This document shows positions 10,039 to 18,817 of a stretch of DNA of 64,000 bases, piece after piece. Each line of letters begins with the position of its first letter. Positions within the stretch are counted from its first letter, which is position 1. The stretch is from contig NZ_ARZY01000009.1 of NCBI RefSeq assembly GCF_000568405.1, positions 51,150 through 115,149 on the forward strand, written 5' to 3'. Both the position numbers and the translations under genes were made by a program. Under the pieces are notes generated by a model. That model was not told the DNA's origin. It saw nothing but the letters and a program-made list of their open reading frames with translations, and made no database searches. Source of the stretch: Catenovulum agarivorans DS-2. GTDB lineage: Bacteria; Pseudomonadota; Gammaproteobacteria; Enterobacterales; Alteromonadaceae.

Positions 10039-11490
10039 ATGAACTTTCATAACAACCTTAATTTCATAAATGGTGAATACGTTAAGTCATACGCTGAGGG
10101 CACTATTAACGTATTGAGCCCATCGACGGGCGAGAAAATTGGTGAGATTCCAAAAGGCTGTGCTGAAGATGCGCAATTTGCATTAGAAAATGCGAATAAA
10201 GCTCAAAAAGAGTGGGCTAAATTAACCGCTCGTACGCGTCAAAAAATCTTACGTAACTTTGCACAAAAAATTCGTGAAGCCAAAGACGTTCTTGCACCTA
10301 TGTTGGTAGCTGAGCAAGGCAAACTGATTTCTGTAGCAGAAATGGAAGTTGAAGTAACTGCGACTTTTATTGAGTACGCTTGTGACAACGCGTTAACCAT
10401 CGAAGGCGATATTTTACCTTCAGACAATCAAGACGAAAAAATTTATATTCATAAAGTCCCACGTGGGGTAGTTGTTGGTATTACGGCTTGGAATTTCCCA
10501 CTTGCTTTGGCTGGTCGTAAAATTGGTCCTGCTTTGATTACTGGTAACACTATTGTGTTAAAGCCGACTCAAGAAACACCATTGGCAACTACTGAGTTGG
10601 GTCGCATTGCTAACGAAGCAGGAGTTCCTGCAGGCGTGTTGAACATTATTAACGGTTCGGGTTCTGTTGTGGGCCAAGCTTTATGCGAAAGTCCAATTAC
10701 TAAGATGATCACCATGACAGGGTCAACTTACGCGGGTAAACAAATTTACAAAACCAGCGCTGAATACATGACACCTGTTATGTTAGAGCTTGGTGGTAAA
10801 GCGCCAATGGTTGTAATGGACGATGCCGACATTGACCAAGCTGTTGAAGGTGCGCTATGGGGCCGCTTTGCTAACTGTGGCCAGGTATGTACTTGTGTTG
10901 AACGTTTGTACGTTCATGAAAAAGTGTACGATGAATTTATGGCTAAATTCTTACCACAAGTGAAAGGTTTGAAAGTAGGTGATCCAATGGATCGCGACAG
11001 CCAAATGGGACCAAAGTGCAATCAGCGTGAAATTGAAAACATTGATCACATTGTTAAAGAGTCTGTTAAACAAGGTGCGACATTAGCAACCGGTGGCCAA
11101 GTTGCAAAAGTAGAAGGTTTTGAAGGTGGTTGTTGGTACGAGCCAACTGTATTGGTTGATGTTGACCAAGCTAATATTGCAGTTCATGAAGAAACGTTTG
11201 GACCAGTATTACCTGTTGTTAAATTTAAAGACGCAGACCAAGCAATTGAGTTTTGTAACGATAGCATATACGGCTTAAGCGCTTACGTTTACACCAAAAA
11301 TTACTTCGACATCAACAAATTTATCAACGATTTAGACGTTGGTGAAGTTTATGTTAACCGAGGAATGGGTGAGCAACATCAAGGTTTCCATAATGGTTGG
11401 AAACAAAGTGGCTTTGGTGGTGAAGATGGTAAATTTGGTTTAGAACAGTATCTAGAGAAGAAAACTGTATATTTAAAAGAAACTAAATAA
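10039..11490 (+). CDS. Aldehyde dehydrogenase, probable 3,6-anhydro-L-galactose dehydrogenase
   Basis: 483 residues, full-length ALDH of the lactaldehyde/AldA branch. TAWNFP, the general-base Glu in LELGGKAP, the nucleophile Cys in NCGQVCTC and the C-terminal [10 protein letters not shown]...[10 protein letters not shown] are present; the last segment also occurs in the characterised anhydrogalactose dehydrogenases as I recall them. It would oxidise 3,6-anhydro-L-galactose released from agar or porphyran to the aldonate, the substrate of the first gene. It is the last gene of the operon, followed by a strong terminator. Lactaldehyde or another short aldehyde is the alternative substrate. Confidence 0.82.
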   Translation: MNFHNNLNFINGEYVKSYAEGTINVLSPSTGEKIGEIPKGCAEDAQFALENANKAQKEWAKLTARTRQKILRNFAQKIREAKDVLAPMLVAEQGKLISVAEMEVEVTATFIEYACDNALTIEGDILPSDNQDEKIYIHKVPRGVVVGITAWNFPLALAGRKIGPALITGNTIVLKPTQETPLATTELGRIANEAGVPAGVLNIINGSGSVVGQALCESPITKMITMTGSTYAGKQIYKTSAEYMTPVMLELGGKAPMVVMDDADIDQAVEGALWGRFANCGQVCTCVERLYVHEKVYDEFMAKFLPQVKGLKVGDPMDRDSQMGPKCNQREIENIDHIVKESVKQGATLATGGQVAKVEGFEGGCWYEPTVLVDVDQANIAVHEETFGPVLPVVKFKDADQAIEFCNDSIYGLSAYVYTKNYFDINKFINDLDVGEVYVNRGMGEQHQGFHNGWKQSGFGGEDGKFGLEQYLEKKTVYLKETK

Positions 11491-11548
11491 AGCGCCTAAA
11501 TTAGATAAGATTGTTAGTTTGGAGCGAGCCAAATTAACTAGCCTCCCC

Positions 11549-11590
11549 ATAATCCCTGCTGCCAAATTAGGTAGTGGGGATTATTTTTTT
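11549..11590 (+). terminator. Rho-independent terminator of the anhydrogalactose operon
   Basis: ATAATCCC (11549) pairs with GGGATTAT (ending 11584); inside, TGCTGCC pairs with GGTAGTG using G-U pairs, giving a 15-bp stem with loop AAATTA, followed by a run of T. Confidence 0.85.
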
Positions 11591-11603
11591 ACCGAACATT
11601 AAC

Positions 11604-11706
11604 TAACCTGAACTCTGGATAACAACTTGCTTTCTAGAATGGCTAAAAATAAACTTAACTACTAATAACAATGAGGTAGCTAACTTGTTATCCAGAGTTC
11701 AGGTTA
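11604..11706. repeat. Perfect 22-bp inverted repeat with 59-base spacer
   Basis: The arm at 11604-11625 (TAACCTGAACTCTGG...) is the exact reverse complement of 11685-11706. It lies between the operon terminator and the GntR-type site of the next gene. It could be a small MITE-like insertion or a long-loop RNA hairpin; no open frame lies in the spacer. With the neighbouring terminator and operator it accounts for most of the 307-base gap 11491-11797. Confidence 0.7.
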
Positions 11707-11746
11707 ACTATTTTAAAACTTTTTTAGATCTCTCTATTTACAGTAA

Positions 11747-11766
11747 ATTGTTTACAATGTACAATG
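11747..11766. promoter_or_regulatory. GntR operator candidate upstream of the solute-binding-like gene
   Basis: ATTGTTTACAATGTACAATG, 31 bases before the ATG at 11798. It differs by one base from the site at 6995, which places this gene in the same predicted regulon. Confidence 0.65.
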
Positions 11767-11797
11767 TTTTTAAAGTGTTGTGAGAGGTGAGCTAAAG

Positions 11798-12664
11798 ATG
11801 AAAAAGTTAATTGCGGTGTTAGCATTAACGCTTAGTTGTCATTCACAAGGGATTGCTAAAACTGTTGTGACATTTGCAACTGGTATACAAGGTGACGTTA
11901 AACAACAATACGAATATAACTTAGTAAAATTAGCGCTCGACAACACAGTTGAAGATTACGGTTCATACCAAATCAACCTTCGACCTGGCGACACGCCTAG
12001 CTATACCAGAATGCGTGTGGAGGCTGAAGAAAAACAGTTTAACAATTATTTATACAAAGACTCAGTATCGAACGAATTATTAGAAAAGTTACAAGCCGTG
12101 CACTTTCCGGTTGAGCTTGGCGTAGCGGGCTACCGAGTTGGCTTAATTTCGCCTGAAGCGCAAAGCAAGTTGCGAACTGTGCAAACAAAAGAAGATGCGT
12201 CGTCTTTAAAGATTATTCAAGGGCGCGGCTGGTTAGATGGAGATATTTTGCGCTCGCAAGGGTTTAGGGTTGTTGAAGGTAGCCATATCGAAGGTTTGTT
12301 TTATATGGCTGCAAACAATCGCGGCGATATGTTTCCTTTGGGTGCACACGAATTAAAGCGTGAGTGGGATAAATTCAAGCATATTGACGGCTTGCGGTAT
12401 GACACCGAGATTTGCATTTATTATCCGTTGCCAAAATTTTTCTTTACTCATCCCGACAATAAATTGTTAGCGGAGCGAGTTCAAATTGGTTTGGAAAGGG
12501 CATATCAAAGTGGTGAACTAAGTGCGCTTTGGAAAGAATATTTTTACGAAAGATTTCAGTTTAGCAATTTAAAGCAACGCAGAATATTTAAGTTTGCTAA
12601 CCCTATGATTAGCAAAGTTGATCGTCGCTACGAACAGTATATTTTAGACCCAAATACCTTGTAA
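11798..12664 (+). CDS. Periplasmic solute-binding-like protein (SBP family 3-like), orphan
   Basis: 288 residues. Start chosen at MKKLIAVLAL (ATG 11798) with GAGGTGAG upstream; a signal peptide ends near CHSQGIAK. The mature part resembles the two-lobed periplasmic binding fold of SBP_bac_3 proteins (LGVAGYRVGLISPEAQ, then a segment like the second lobe with GLERAYQSGELSALWKEYF near the C-terminus). No ABC permease or ATPase is next to it, so it may work as a sensor partner or with a distant transporter. The GntR-type operator ties it to the anhydrogalactose operon; ligand unknown. Ends at a strong terminator. Confidence 0.65.
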   Translation: MKKLIAVLALTLSCHSQGIAKTVVTFATGIQGDVKQQYEYNLVKLALDNTVEDYGSYQINLRPGDTPSYTRMRVEAEEKQFNNYLYKDSVSNELLEKLQAVHFPVELGVAGYRVGLISPEAQSKLRTVQTKEDASSLKIIQGRGWLDGDILRSQGFRVVEGSHIEGLFYMAANNRGDMFPLGAHELKREWDKFKHIDGLRYDTEICIYYPLPKFFFTHPDNKLLAERVQIGLERAYQSGELSALWKEYFYERFQFSNLKQRRIFKFANPMISKVDRRYEQYILDPNTL

Positions 12665-12699
12665 CAGTTTTTTGTGTGTGTGTGCCATGTGTGCTCATT

Positions 12700-12727
12700 G
12701 CCCCAAGTTCGTCTTGGGGCTTTTTTA
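12700..12727 (+). terminator. Rho-independent terminator
   Basis: GCCCCAAG / CTTGGGGC stem with 5-base loop followed by TTTTTT, 36 bases after the stop of the solute-binding-like gene. Confidence 0.93.
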
Positions 12728-12794
12728 TTTTAGGTTAGCTATAACGGATAATGTAGAAAAATTAACCGTTTAATCAAAAGATTAACAAAAAATA

Positions 12795-12823
12795 GTGACA
12801 AGTAAAAAAGCTTCTTTTATACT
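12795..12823 (+). promoter_or_regulatory. Sigma-70 promoter of the tRNA gene
   Basis: GTGACA (12795) and TATACT (12818) with a 17-base spacer, followed by a GC-rich discriminator GCGCACC typical of stringently controlled stable-RNA promoters. Confidence 0.7.
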
Positions 12824-12874
12824 GCGCACCACTTTCGACGCATAGCAAAGAAAGTTGTAAAATCAATTCTAAAT

Positions 12875-12951
12875 GGCCCTATAGCTCAGTTGGTTAGAGC
12901 GCACGACTCATAATCGTTAGGTCCCTGGTTCGAGTCCAGGTGGGGCCACCA
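12875..12951 (+). tRNA. tRNA with CAU anticodon, probably tRNA-Ile2 (lysidine type)
   Basis: 77 bases including encoded CCA. Acceptor GGCCCTA/TGGGGCC, D arm GCTC/GAGC, anticodon loop CTCATAA, T arm CCTGG-TTCGAGT-CCAGG. The anticodon CAU alone could mean elongator Met or Ile2. The GGCCC acceptor, with C4-G69 and C5-G68 pairs and the ACTCATAATCG loop region, resembles E. coli ileX and fits recognition by TilS, so Ile2 is favoured. The outermost anticodon-stem pair C27-T43 is mismatched, where ileX has a G-U pair. Confidence 0.85.
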
Positions 12952-13130
12952 TTTTTTCCTTAAAAATCAATAGATTGCAGTATTTTATAAAAGTTTTTTA
13001 CACCCCATACGTTATCACTACACCTTATTTTTGTCTTTCAACTGGCTTAGCGCGACTAAATTAAAATTGCCATAAGCTTGACCAATTTCACTTGGTATCA
13101 CCATTTAACCGCAGGACGCTTCTTGGTTAA

Positions 13131-13418
13131 ACCTTCTACCTACAAACTATCGGTCAAACCGAAACTCAATACCAATATCGCTGCCGTCCGGAGTATCAAT
13201 TTAGTTTATTGGACTTTGAGCTAAAATACTTCAAGCTACAAACGCAAGACCAACAAGTGGTCGAAATCAATAGCGATAAAGGCTTTATGATATCGAGCGA
13301 TGATGTCGCGTTAGATATCTTATTTAGCATCAGTGATTATCAAAACGAAAATATAGAGCCTTCGCAGATTGTCCCGTTCGCATCGTTCGGACAACTATTA
13401 GCTCAAAAAGTAGGCTGA
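13131..13418 (+). pseudogene. Fragment of an unrecognised gene, probably frameshifted
   Basis: A 95-codon stretch without a good ATG reads like protein (TIGQTETQYQYRCRPEYQFSL, then DFELKYFKLQTQD... to a TGA at 13418). Its only start-like codons are internal (TTG at 13209) and no ribosome site precedes them. Just upstream, in another frame, NFTWYHHLTAGRFLVKPST (about 13083-13140) also reads like protein and runs up to the same point, so an older gene with a frameshift is the simplest reading. Family not recognised. The rest of 12952-13548 shows nothing else supportable. Confidence 0.4.
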
Positions 13419-13548
13419 TTTAAAAAATAAATCAGCCTAATTTACTCCTAAACGGCAGTAATTCGTTTTTGGGTAAACGCTAATGTGGTAGCTGTGTTCA
13501 TTATTACACCTTTTTTTAGTTCCCTTTATCTACTAGTTGATTCAAAAA

Positions 13549-14928
13549 TTATTTACTAACGTTAATGCGAACAGGTTCCCCTAACAAGCTAATGGTTTCG
13601 CCGTTGGAAGATTTAAAACTTGCTTGCAATGCATAGTAATGTCCGTTGGCTAACCTACTTAGCGGTTTTGCGGCCTGTAAATTAAGTTTAACTTCAAGTT
13701 CACCGCCGTAGCGTTTATCTTCGCTGGTTACACTTGGCTCTTGCTGTGTTTGGATTGTTTGTATAATTTTGTCGTCAGTTCTTTCAACTAAACTGACGGT
13801 TATTGGGCTTGCTACATGGTAATTACTGCCACCGTGATAATGTAATTTAACTGACAAAGTATCAGAGGTGGTGTATTTAATACTCTTGAGTTGTTTGCTT
13901 GAGTGATCTAACCAAATTGATGGAAGGACTTCCCACCCACGCACATAATCGACCCGCATTCGTGCATCTTCTGGATAACCTTCTTTGACAACATAATCAG
14001 GGTTTGGATCTGCGCGTTGGCATGCTGGGTTATATTTTATAAACTTACGGCGTAAACCCATTGAGAAAATGACATGCATAGGGCGGTGCCACCAGGTATT
14101 GGGTTTCTCAGCTACTTTTACCCCATCAACATACCATGTGATTTTATCTTTGCGATTTTCAACTGCATAAGTATGAAAGCCCTTTGATGGATCAAATGGC
14201 GCGCGGTAGTGGTTAAACTGTGTTGCCTTGTTGGGTTTAGGCCGCTTCCACACAATACGGCCATTTTCTTCAACACGAGCATGCAGGTTAAGGTCCATGT
14301 CGTACACATCATCTTCATCGCCTGGTGCGCGCCAATCGGCTTGTTGCAATTCAACAATGTCTATTTCACTGTAATCGACATATTGTTTTGATTTGTCGTT
14401 GCGATCAGGGAAAGGGTGGCCATCGCTGTACATCCAAAATGACGGACACAACCCCGGAAATATTTTTACGCCTTGCATTTTCGCTTCATAATAACCGTAC
14501 ACGGTTTCTTTAGCAGAGCGCACTGCACCCGATTTATAGTATAAGGTGCGTTCAACTGTTTTAGCTGAGCCGCCAGCTTTGCCGTCCCAACAGCTATCTT
14601 TAAATGGTCTGGTGTGGGTTTCTTGAGTGGCTTCGATTACTAATTGACCGTCGTTGACATAAGCATTCGGCTGAGCAAATGTCCATGCTCCAACATTTAA
14701 AGACTTGGGGGCGTTCTCCCATTTTGATTCATCTAAAGTCGCTTGTTCAAAATCATCAGAAAATTCCTCCAATAGTTTTAAACGTTTTTCTTTTGTGACT
14801 AAACCGTTTGGCGTATGAATGGGTGGGATATAGTTATTTTTTTCAATTGGCGCTTGTTCCGTGCCTGTACTTTGGCAACCAGCCAAGGCTACCAACATAA
14901 ATGATGAGATAATAGGACGCTTGTTCAT
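13549..14928 (-). CDS. GH16-family lipoprotein, carrageenase/agarase/porphyranase type
   Basis: 459 residues. Lipoprotein signal with lipobox LAGC at residue 18, so it is probably outer-membrane anchored. The GH16 catalytic motif E-I-D-I-V-E is in DYSEIDIVELQQ (nucleophile and acid/base Glu with the central Asp, the beta-bulge ExDxxE form of carrageenases and agarases). The sandwich markers GYYEAKMQGVKIFPGLCPSFWMY and TYAVENRKDKITWYVDGVKV flank it. The last ~110 residues form an accessory beta domain. FPGLCPSFW together with EIDIVEL resembles kappa-carrageenases, but the nearby operon is for the agar-type L-anhydro sugar, so specificity for agar, porphyran, carrageenan or furcellaran is left open. 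Divergent from the GH13 gene. Confidence 0.85.
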   Translation of the reverse strand: MNKRPIISSFMLVALAGCQSTGTEQAPIEKNNYIPPIHTPNGLVTKEKRLKLLEEFSDDFEQATLDESKWENAPKSLNVGAWTFAQPNAYVNDGQLVIEATQETHTRPFKDSCWDGKAGGSAKTVERTLYYKSGAVRSAKETVYGYYEAKMQGVKIFPGLCPSFWMYSDGHPFPDRNDKSKQYVDYSEIDIVELQQADWRAPGDEDDVYDMDLNLHARVEENGRIVWKRPKPNKATQFNHYRAPFDPSKGFHTYAVENRKDKITWYVDGVKVAEKPNTWWHRPMHVIFSMGLRRKFIKYNPACQRADPNPDYVVKEGYPEDARMRVDYVRGWEVLPSIWLDHSSKQLKSIKYTTSDTLSVKLHYHGGSNYHVASPITVSLVERTDDKIIQTIQTQQEPSVTSEDKRYGGELEVKLNLQAAKPLSRLANGHYYALQASFKSSNGETISLLGEPVRINVSK

Positions 14929-15091
14929 AATTTAAACCTAATGTGTTTTAGGGTTATGCAATTATTACAATATAGTTTTATTGGTGTGAAAATGTCAAAC
15001 ATAATACGAATGGGTGTGGTGGAATCTTAACCTTAACTTAACCAGTAGTGCGCTATATTTAGCTCAATCAATAAAAACTAAAGGATATCGA

Positions 15092-17014
15092 GTGAAATTG
15101 TTTAAATCTAAGCTAGTGCTAAGTTTAGTCGTAGCCGGTATAAGTTCAGCTTTATTTACGGCTTGTGTGTCAACCCAAAATGAAACGAGTAGTCGGCAAA
15201 ACACCTCTGTAATTGCGCCATCAGAACAGGTAAAACCAGAGCATAAATATGTTGTCTATCAAGTTTTTACCCGTTTGTTTGGCAATACCAATACGACCAA
15301 TAAACCTTGGGGAACAATTGAAGAAAATGGCGTAGGTAAGTTTGCAGATTTTACCCCAACAGCACTAAATGCAATTAAAGATTTAGGCGTTACTCATATA
15401 TGGTATACGGGCGTACCGCACCATGCTGTAATCAACGACTATAGCGCTTACGGAATTAGTAATGATGACCCTGATGTAGTCAAAGGTCGCGCGGGTTCTC
15501 CGTACGCGGTGAAAGATTACTACTCAGTCAATCCTGATTTAGCGCTGGACCCTGTCAACCGAGTTGCCGAGTTTGAAGCTTTAATTGAGCGCACGCACAA
15601 TGCGGGTTTACAAGTGTTAATTGATATTGTGCCAAATCATATTGCACGAAATTATCAGTCTTTAGATAAACCTGCTGGGGTTGAAGATTTTGGCGTAAGT
15701 GATGATACTTCGGTTGAATATGCACGAGACAATAATTTTTACTACGTACCAGGACAAGACTTCAAAGTGCCTGCTGCACTGAATGGCTATGAACCTTTAG
15801 GCGGTGAAGCTCATCCATTGGCGGATAATTATTTTGCAGAATCTCCAGCTAAGTGGACAGGCAATGGATCGCGTCGTGCACAGCCGCATTTTAATGACTG
15901 GTATGAAACCGTTAAAATTAACTATGGTGTCAAACCTGATGGTAGTTTAGATTTTCCGACTTTGCCTGAGGGTTTTGCGCAAAAAGATTATCAAGCACAT
16001 TTTCAGTTTTGGGCGCAGCAAGACGTGCCTGACTCATGGGTTAAATTCCGTGATATCGCTTTATACTGGATTGATAAAGGTGTAGATGGTTTCCGCTTTG
16101 ATATGGCTGAAATGGTGCCAGTGGAGTTCTGGAGTTATATGAATTCGTCGATCAAAATGGCTAATCCAGATGCATTTTTATTGGCGGAAATTTATAACCC
16201 TAAACGTTACCGCGATTATATCCATTTAGGCAAAATGGACTATCTATACGATAAAGTAGATTTTTACGATAGTCTAAAACCCGTTATGCAAGGTAAAGGT
16301 TCAACCGATCATTTAGTCTCTATCCAAAATCGTTTTGCCGATATTGAGCACAATTTATTGCACTTTTTAGATAATCACGATGAACAAAGAATCGCGAGCC
16401 CTGAGTTTGCCGGTGATGCGAACAAAGGTAAACCGGCTATGGTCGTGTCGGCAACAATTAGTACGTCACCAATGATGGTATATTTTGGCCAAGAAGTGGG
16501 TGAAGATGGTAGTGAAGAAATGGGCTTTGGTGATCCAAGCCGCACAACAATATTTGATTATGCTGGCGTTCCAGCACATCAAAGGTGGATGAATGATGGG
16601 AAATTTGATGGCGGAAAATTAACAAACGAAGAGCGTCAACTGCGTGACTTTTATCAAAGGTTATTAAACTTCACTATATCCAGTGATGCGTTAATGGGTG
16701 ATTATGCCGATTTACACCAAGTTAACCGCAGCGCGAATTACCAAACGTATACTGATCAGCAGTTTGCTTATGCGCGTTATAGCGATAGTGAAAAACTCTT
16801 TATCGTTACAAACTTTGCTGAAGTTAAAACACCTAAGATTAGTTTAGTTGTTCCGGCGAATGTCATTGCTGATATGGGCTTGGTTGATGGCCAATATAGG
16901 TTGACTGAAAAGTTATACGGCGAATATCAAAGTAATTTAACTGTTATTAATGGACAAGGATTACTGGACGTTGAATTGGCAGCGCTTGAAAGTTTGATTT
17001 TAGCGGTTGAATAA
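15092..17014 (+). CDS. GH13 alpha-amylase-family lipoprotein
   Basis: About 640 residues from the GTG at 15092 (AAAGGATATCGA upstream); the open frame runs further but the upstream part has no signal peptide. The lipobox is ALFTAC. The GH13 barrel motifs are complete: DIVPNH, GFRFDMAE (nucleophile Asp), LLAEIY (acid/base Glu) and FLDNHDE (transition-state Asp). Long insertions between barrel strands and the C-terminal beta domain point to an extracytoplasmic alpha-glucan or maltodextrin hydrolase. Similar periplasmic/surface amylases occur in marine Alteromonadales and Bacteroidetes. It is followed by its own strong terminator, so it is a single-gene transcript. Confidence 0.88.
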   Translation: MKLFKSKLVLSLVVAGISSALFTACVSTQNETSSRQNTSVIAPSEQVKPEHKYVVYQVFTRLFGNTNTTNKPWGTIEENGVGKFADFTPTALNAIKDLGVTHIWYTGVPHHAVINDYSAYGISNDDPDVVKGRAGSPYAVKDYYSVNPDLALDPVNRVAEFEALIERTHNAGLQVLIDIVPNHIARNYQSLDKPAGVEDFGVSDDTSVEYARDNNFYYVPGQDFKVPAALNGYEPLGGEAHPLADNYFAESPAKWTGNGSRRAQPHFNDWYETVKINYGVKPDGSLDFPTLPEGFAQKDYQAHFQFWAQQDVPDSWVKFRDIALYWIDKGVDGFRFDMAEMVPVEFWSYMNSSIKMANPDAFLLAEIYNPKRYRDYIHLGKMDYLYDKVDFYDSLKPVMQGKGSTDHLVSIQNRFADIEHNLLHFLDNHDEQRIASPEFAGDANKGKPAMVVSATISTSPMMVYFGQEVGEDGSEEMGFGDPSRTTIFDYAGVPAHQRWMNDGKFDGGKLTNEERQLRDFYQRLLNFTISSDALMGDYADLHQVNRSANYQTYTDQQFAYARYSDSEKLFIVTNFAEVKTPKISLVVPANVIADMGLVDGQYRLTEKLYGEYQSNLTVINGQGLLDVELAALESLILAVE

Positions 17015-17049
17015 CACTACTGTCATACTGATTTAAGCTGTTGTATAAC

Positions 17050-17077
17050 GCGCACACATTTAAGTGTGCGCTTTTTT
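17050..17077 (+). terminator. Rho-independent terminator
   Basis: GCGCACAC / GTGTGCGC stem with loop ATTTAA and TTTTTT, 35 bases after the GH13 stop; the convergent ybiT stop is 14 bases further on. Confidence 0.95.
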
Positions 17078-17090
17078 ACTGTTTAATTGG

Positions 17091-18677
17091 TTATTGTTGT
17101 GCCGCTAAAAACTCTTCGTAATTACCTGCAAAATCAGTATAGCCATTGTCATTTAGTTCAATCACTCGCGTGGCTAAACTAGATACAAATTCACGGTCGT
17201 GACTGACGAAAATCAATGTCCCTTCATATTTTTCTAGCGCAATATTAAGCGATTCAATCGACTCCATATCTAAGTGATTGGTCGGTTCGTCCATTATTAA
17301 AATGTTTGGCTTTTGCATCATAATTTTGCCGAACAATAAGCGCCCCTGTTCGCCACCTGAGCAGACTTTTACCGATTTTTTAATGTCATCTTGAGAAAAC
17401 AATAACCGGCCTAGATAACCACGTACAACTTGGTCGTCATCACCTTCTTGACGCCACTGGCTCATCCATTCAAATAGCGACATCTCTTGCTCAAACTCGT
17501 GAGCATGGTCTTGTGCGTAATAGCCGATATTGACATTCTCCGACCATTTTATCATGCCTGAATCTGCTTCAATCTCGTGCATCAAGGTACGCAGAAATGT
17601 GGTTTTACCAATACCATTGGCCCCAATTACTGCGATCTTTTCGCCAACTTCAGCCAACAATGAGATGTTTTTAAGTATTTTTTTGTCGTCGAAGCTTTTA
17701 TTTAGATTTTCAATTTCTAGTGCGTTTCTAAAAAGTTGTTTTTCTTGTTCAAAGCGAATAAATGGATTAACACGGCTCGAAGCTTTAAATTCTGACAATT
17801 GAATTTTATCTATTTGTTTTGCACGTGAAGTGGCTTGTTTTGCTTTGGACGCGTTGGCTGAGAATCTAGCTACAAACTCTTTTAATTCTGATATTTGCGC
17901 TGCTTTTTTCGCATTATCTGCTAATAGCTGCGCACGGGCTTGAGTTGCTGCCAACATATACTCGTCGTAGTTGCCTGGATAAATGCGCAACTCACCATAG
18001 TCTAAATCCGCCATGTGTGTGCAAACTGTATTTAAAAAGTGACGGTCATGCGAAATGATGATCATGGTTGATTCGCGTTGGTTAAGAGTTTGTTCTAACC
18101 AGCGGATGGTGTCGATATCCAAGTTATTGGTAGGCTCGTCGAGTAATAAAATATCTGGGTCTGAAAACAAAGCTTGTGCAAGTAACACACGTAATTTGTA
18201 GCCGGGTGCTACTTCACTCATGGGGCCATAATGTAGTGCTACGTCGATGCCAACTCCAATCAGTAGTTCACCTGCACGACTTTCTGCACTGTAACCATCC
18301 ATTTCAGCGTATTGAGTTTCTAAATCCGCGACACGCATGCCATCTTCTTCAGTCATTTCTGCTTTGGCGTAAATGCCATCACGTTCTTCTTTTACTTTCC
18401 ACAGTTCGTTATGGCCCATTACAACTGTGTCGATTACGCTGTATTTTTCAAATGCAAATTGGTCTTGGCGTAATTTACCAATTCGTTCTCCAGTGTCTAG
18501 GCTGATGTTGCCACTGGTTGGTTCTAAATCACCACCTAATATTTTCATAAAAGTGGACTTACCACAGCCATTGGCACCAATTAAGCCGTAGCGATTGCCG
18601 CCACCAAATTTGTGCGAAATGTTTTCAAAAAGTGGTTTGGCACCGAATTGTTGGGTGATGTTATTTGCAATTAACAC
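17091..18677 (-). CDS. ybiT: ABC-F family ATPase YbiT
   Basis: 528 residues with two ABC cassettes in one chain: Walker [10 protein letters not shown] (~37) and GANGIGKTT (~355), Walker [12 protein letters not shown] and [11 protein letters not shown], signature CSGGEQG in the second half. The linker between them ([20 protein letters not shown]) is the arm that ABC-F proteins insert toward the ribosomal E site. The N-terminus ([27 protein letters not shown]) follows E. coli YbiT nearly residue for residue. It acts in the cytosol on ribosomes; no membrane part. Starts with GTG. Alone in its transcription unit. Confidence 0.93.
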   Translation of the reverse strand: MLIANNITQQFGAKPLFENISHKFGGGNRYGLIGANGCGKSTFMKILGGDLEPTSGNISLDTGERIGKLRQDQFAFEKYSVIDTVVMGHNELWKVKEERDGIYAKAEMTEEDGMRVADLETQYAEMDGYSAESRAGELLIGVGIDVALHYGPMSEVAPGYKLRVLLAQALFSDPDILLLDEPTNNLDIDTIRWLEQTLNQRESTMIIISHDRHFLNTVCTHMADLDYGELRIYPGNYDEYMLAATQARAQLLADNAKKAAQISELKEFVARFSANASKAKQATSRAKQIDKIQLSEFKASSRVNPFIRFEQEKQLFRNALEIENLNKSFDDKKILKNISLLAEVGEKIAVIGANGIGKTTFLRTLMHEIEADSGMIKWSENVNIGYYAQDHAHEFEQEMSLFEWMSQWRQEGDDDQVVRGYLGRLLFSQDDIKKSVKVCSGGEQGRLLFGKIMMQKPNILIMDEPTNHLDMESIESLNIALEKYEGTLIFVSHDREFVSSLATRVIELNDNGYTDFAGNYEEFLAAQQ

Positions 18678-18787
18678 AATTATTTCTTACTCGTAAAACT
18701 AAATTGCGCGTAGTGTACGTGGATTTAATCGTGTCGTCAGCGTTTGGCGGTGTTTTTTATCTGAATGTTGGTAAATGATGGTAGAGA

Positions 18788-18811
18788 GGGGCTAGTTAAC
18801 TAGCCCCTTTT
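18788..18811. terminator. Palindromic hairpin downstream of the PL17 gene
   Basis: GGGGCTAGTTAACTAGCCCC is a perfect 20-base palindrome 10 bases after the PL17 stop. On the minus strand it lacks a strong U tract; on the plus strand TTTT follows. Probable terminator of the PL17 transcript. Confidence 0.6.
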
Positions 18812-18817
18812 GGAGGG

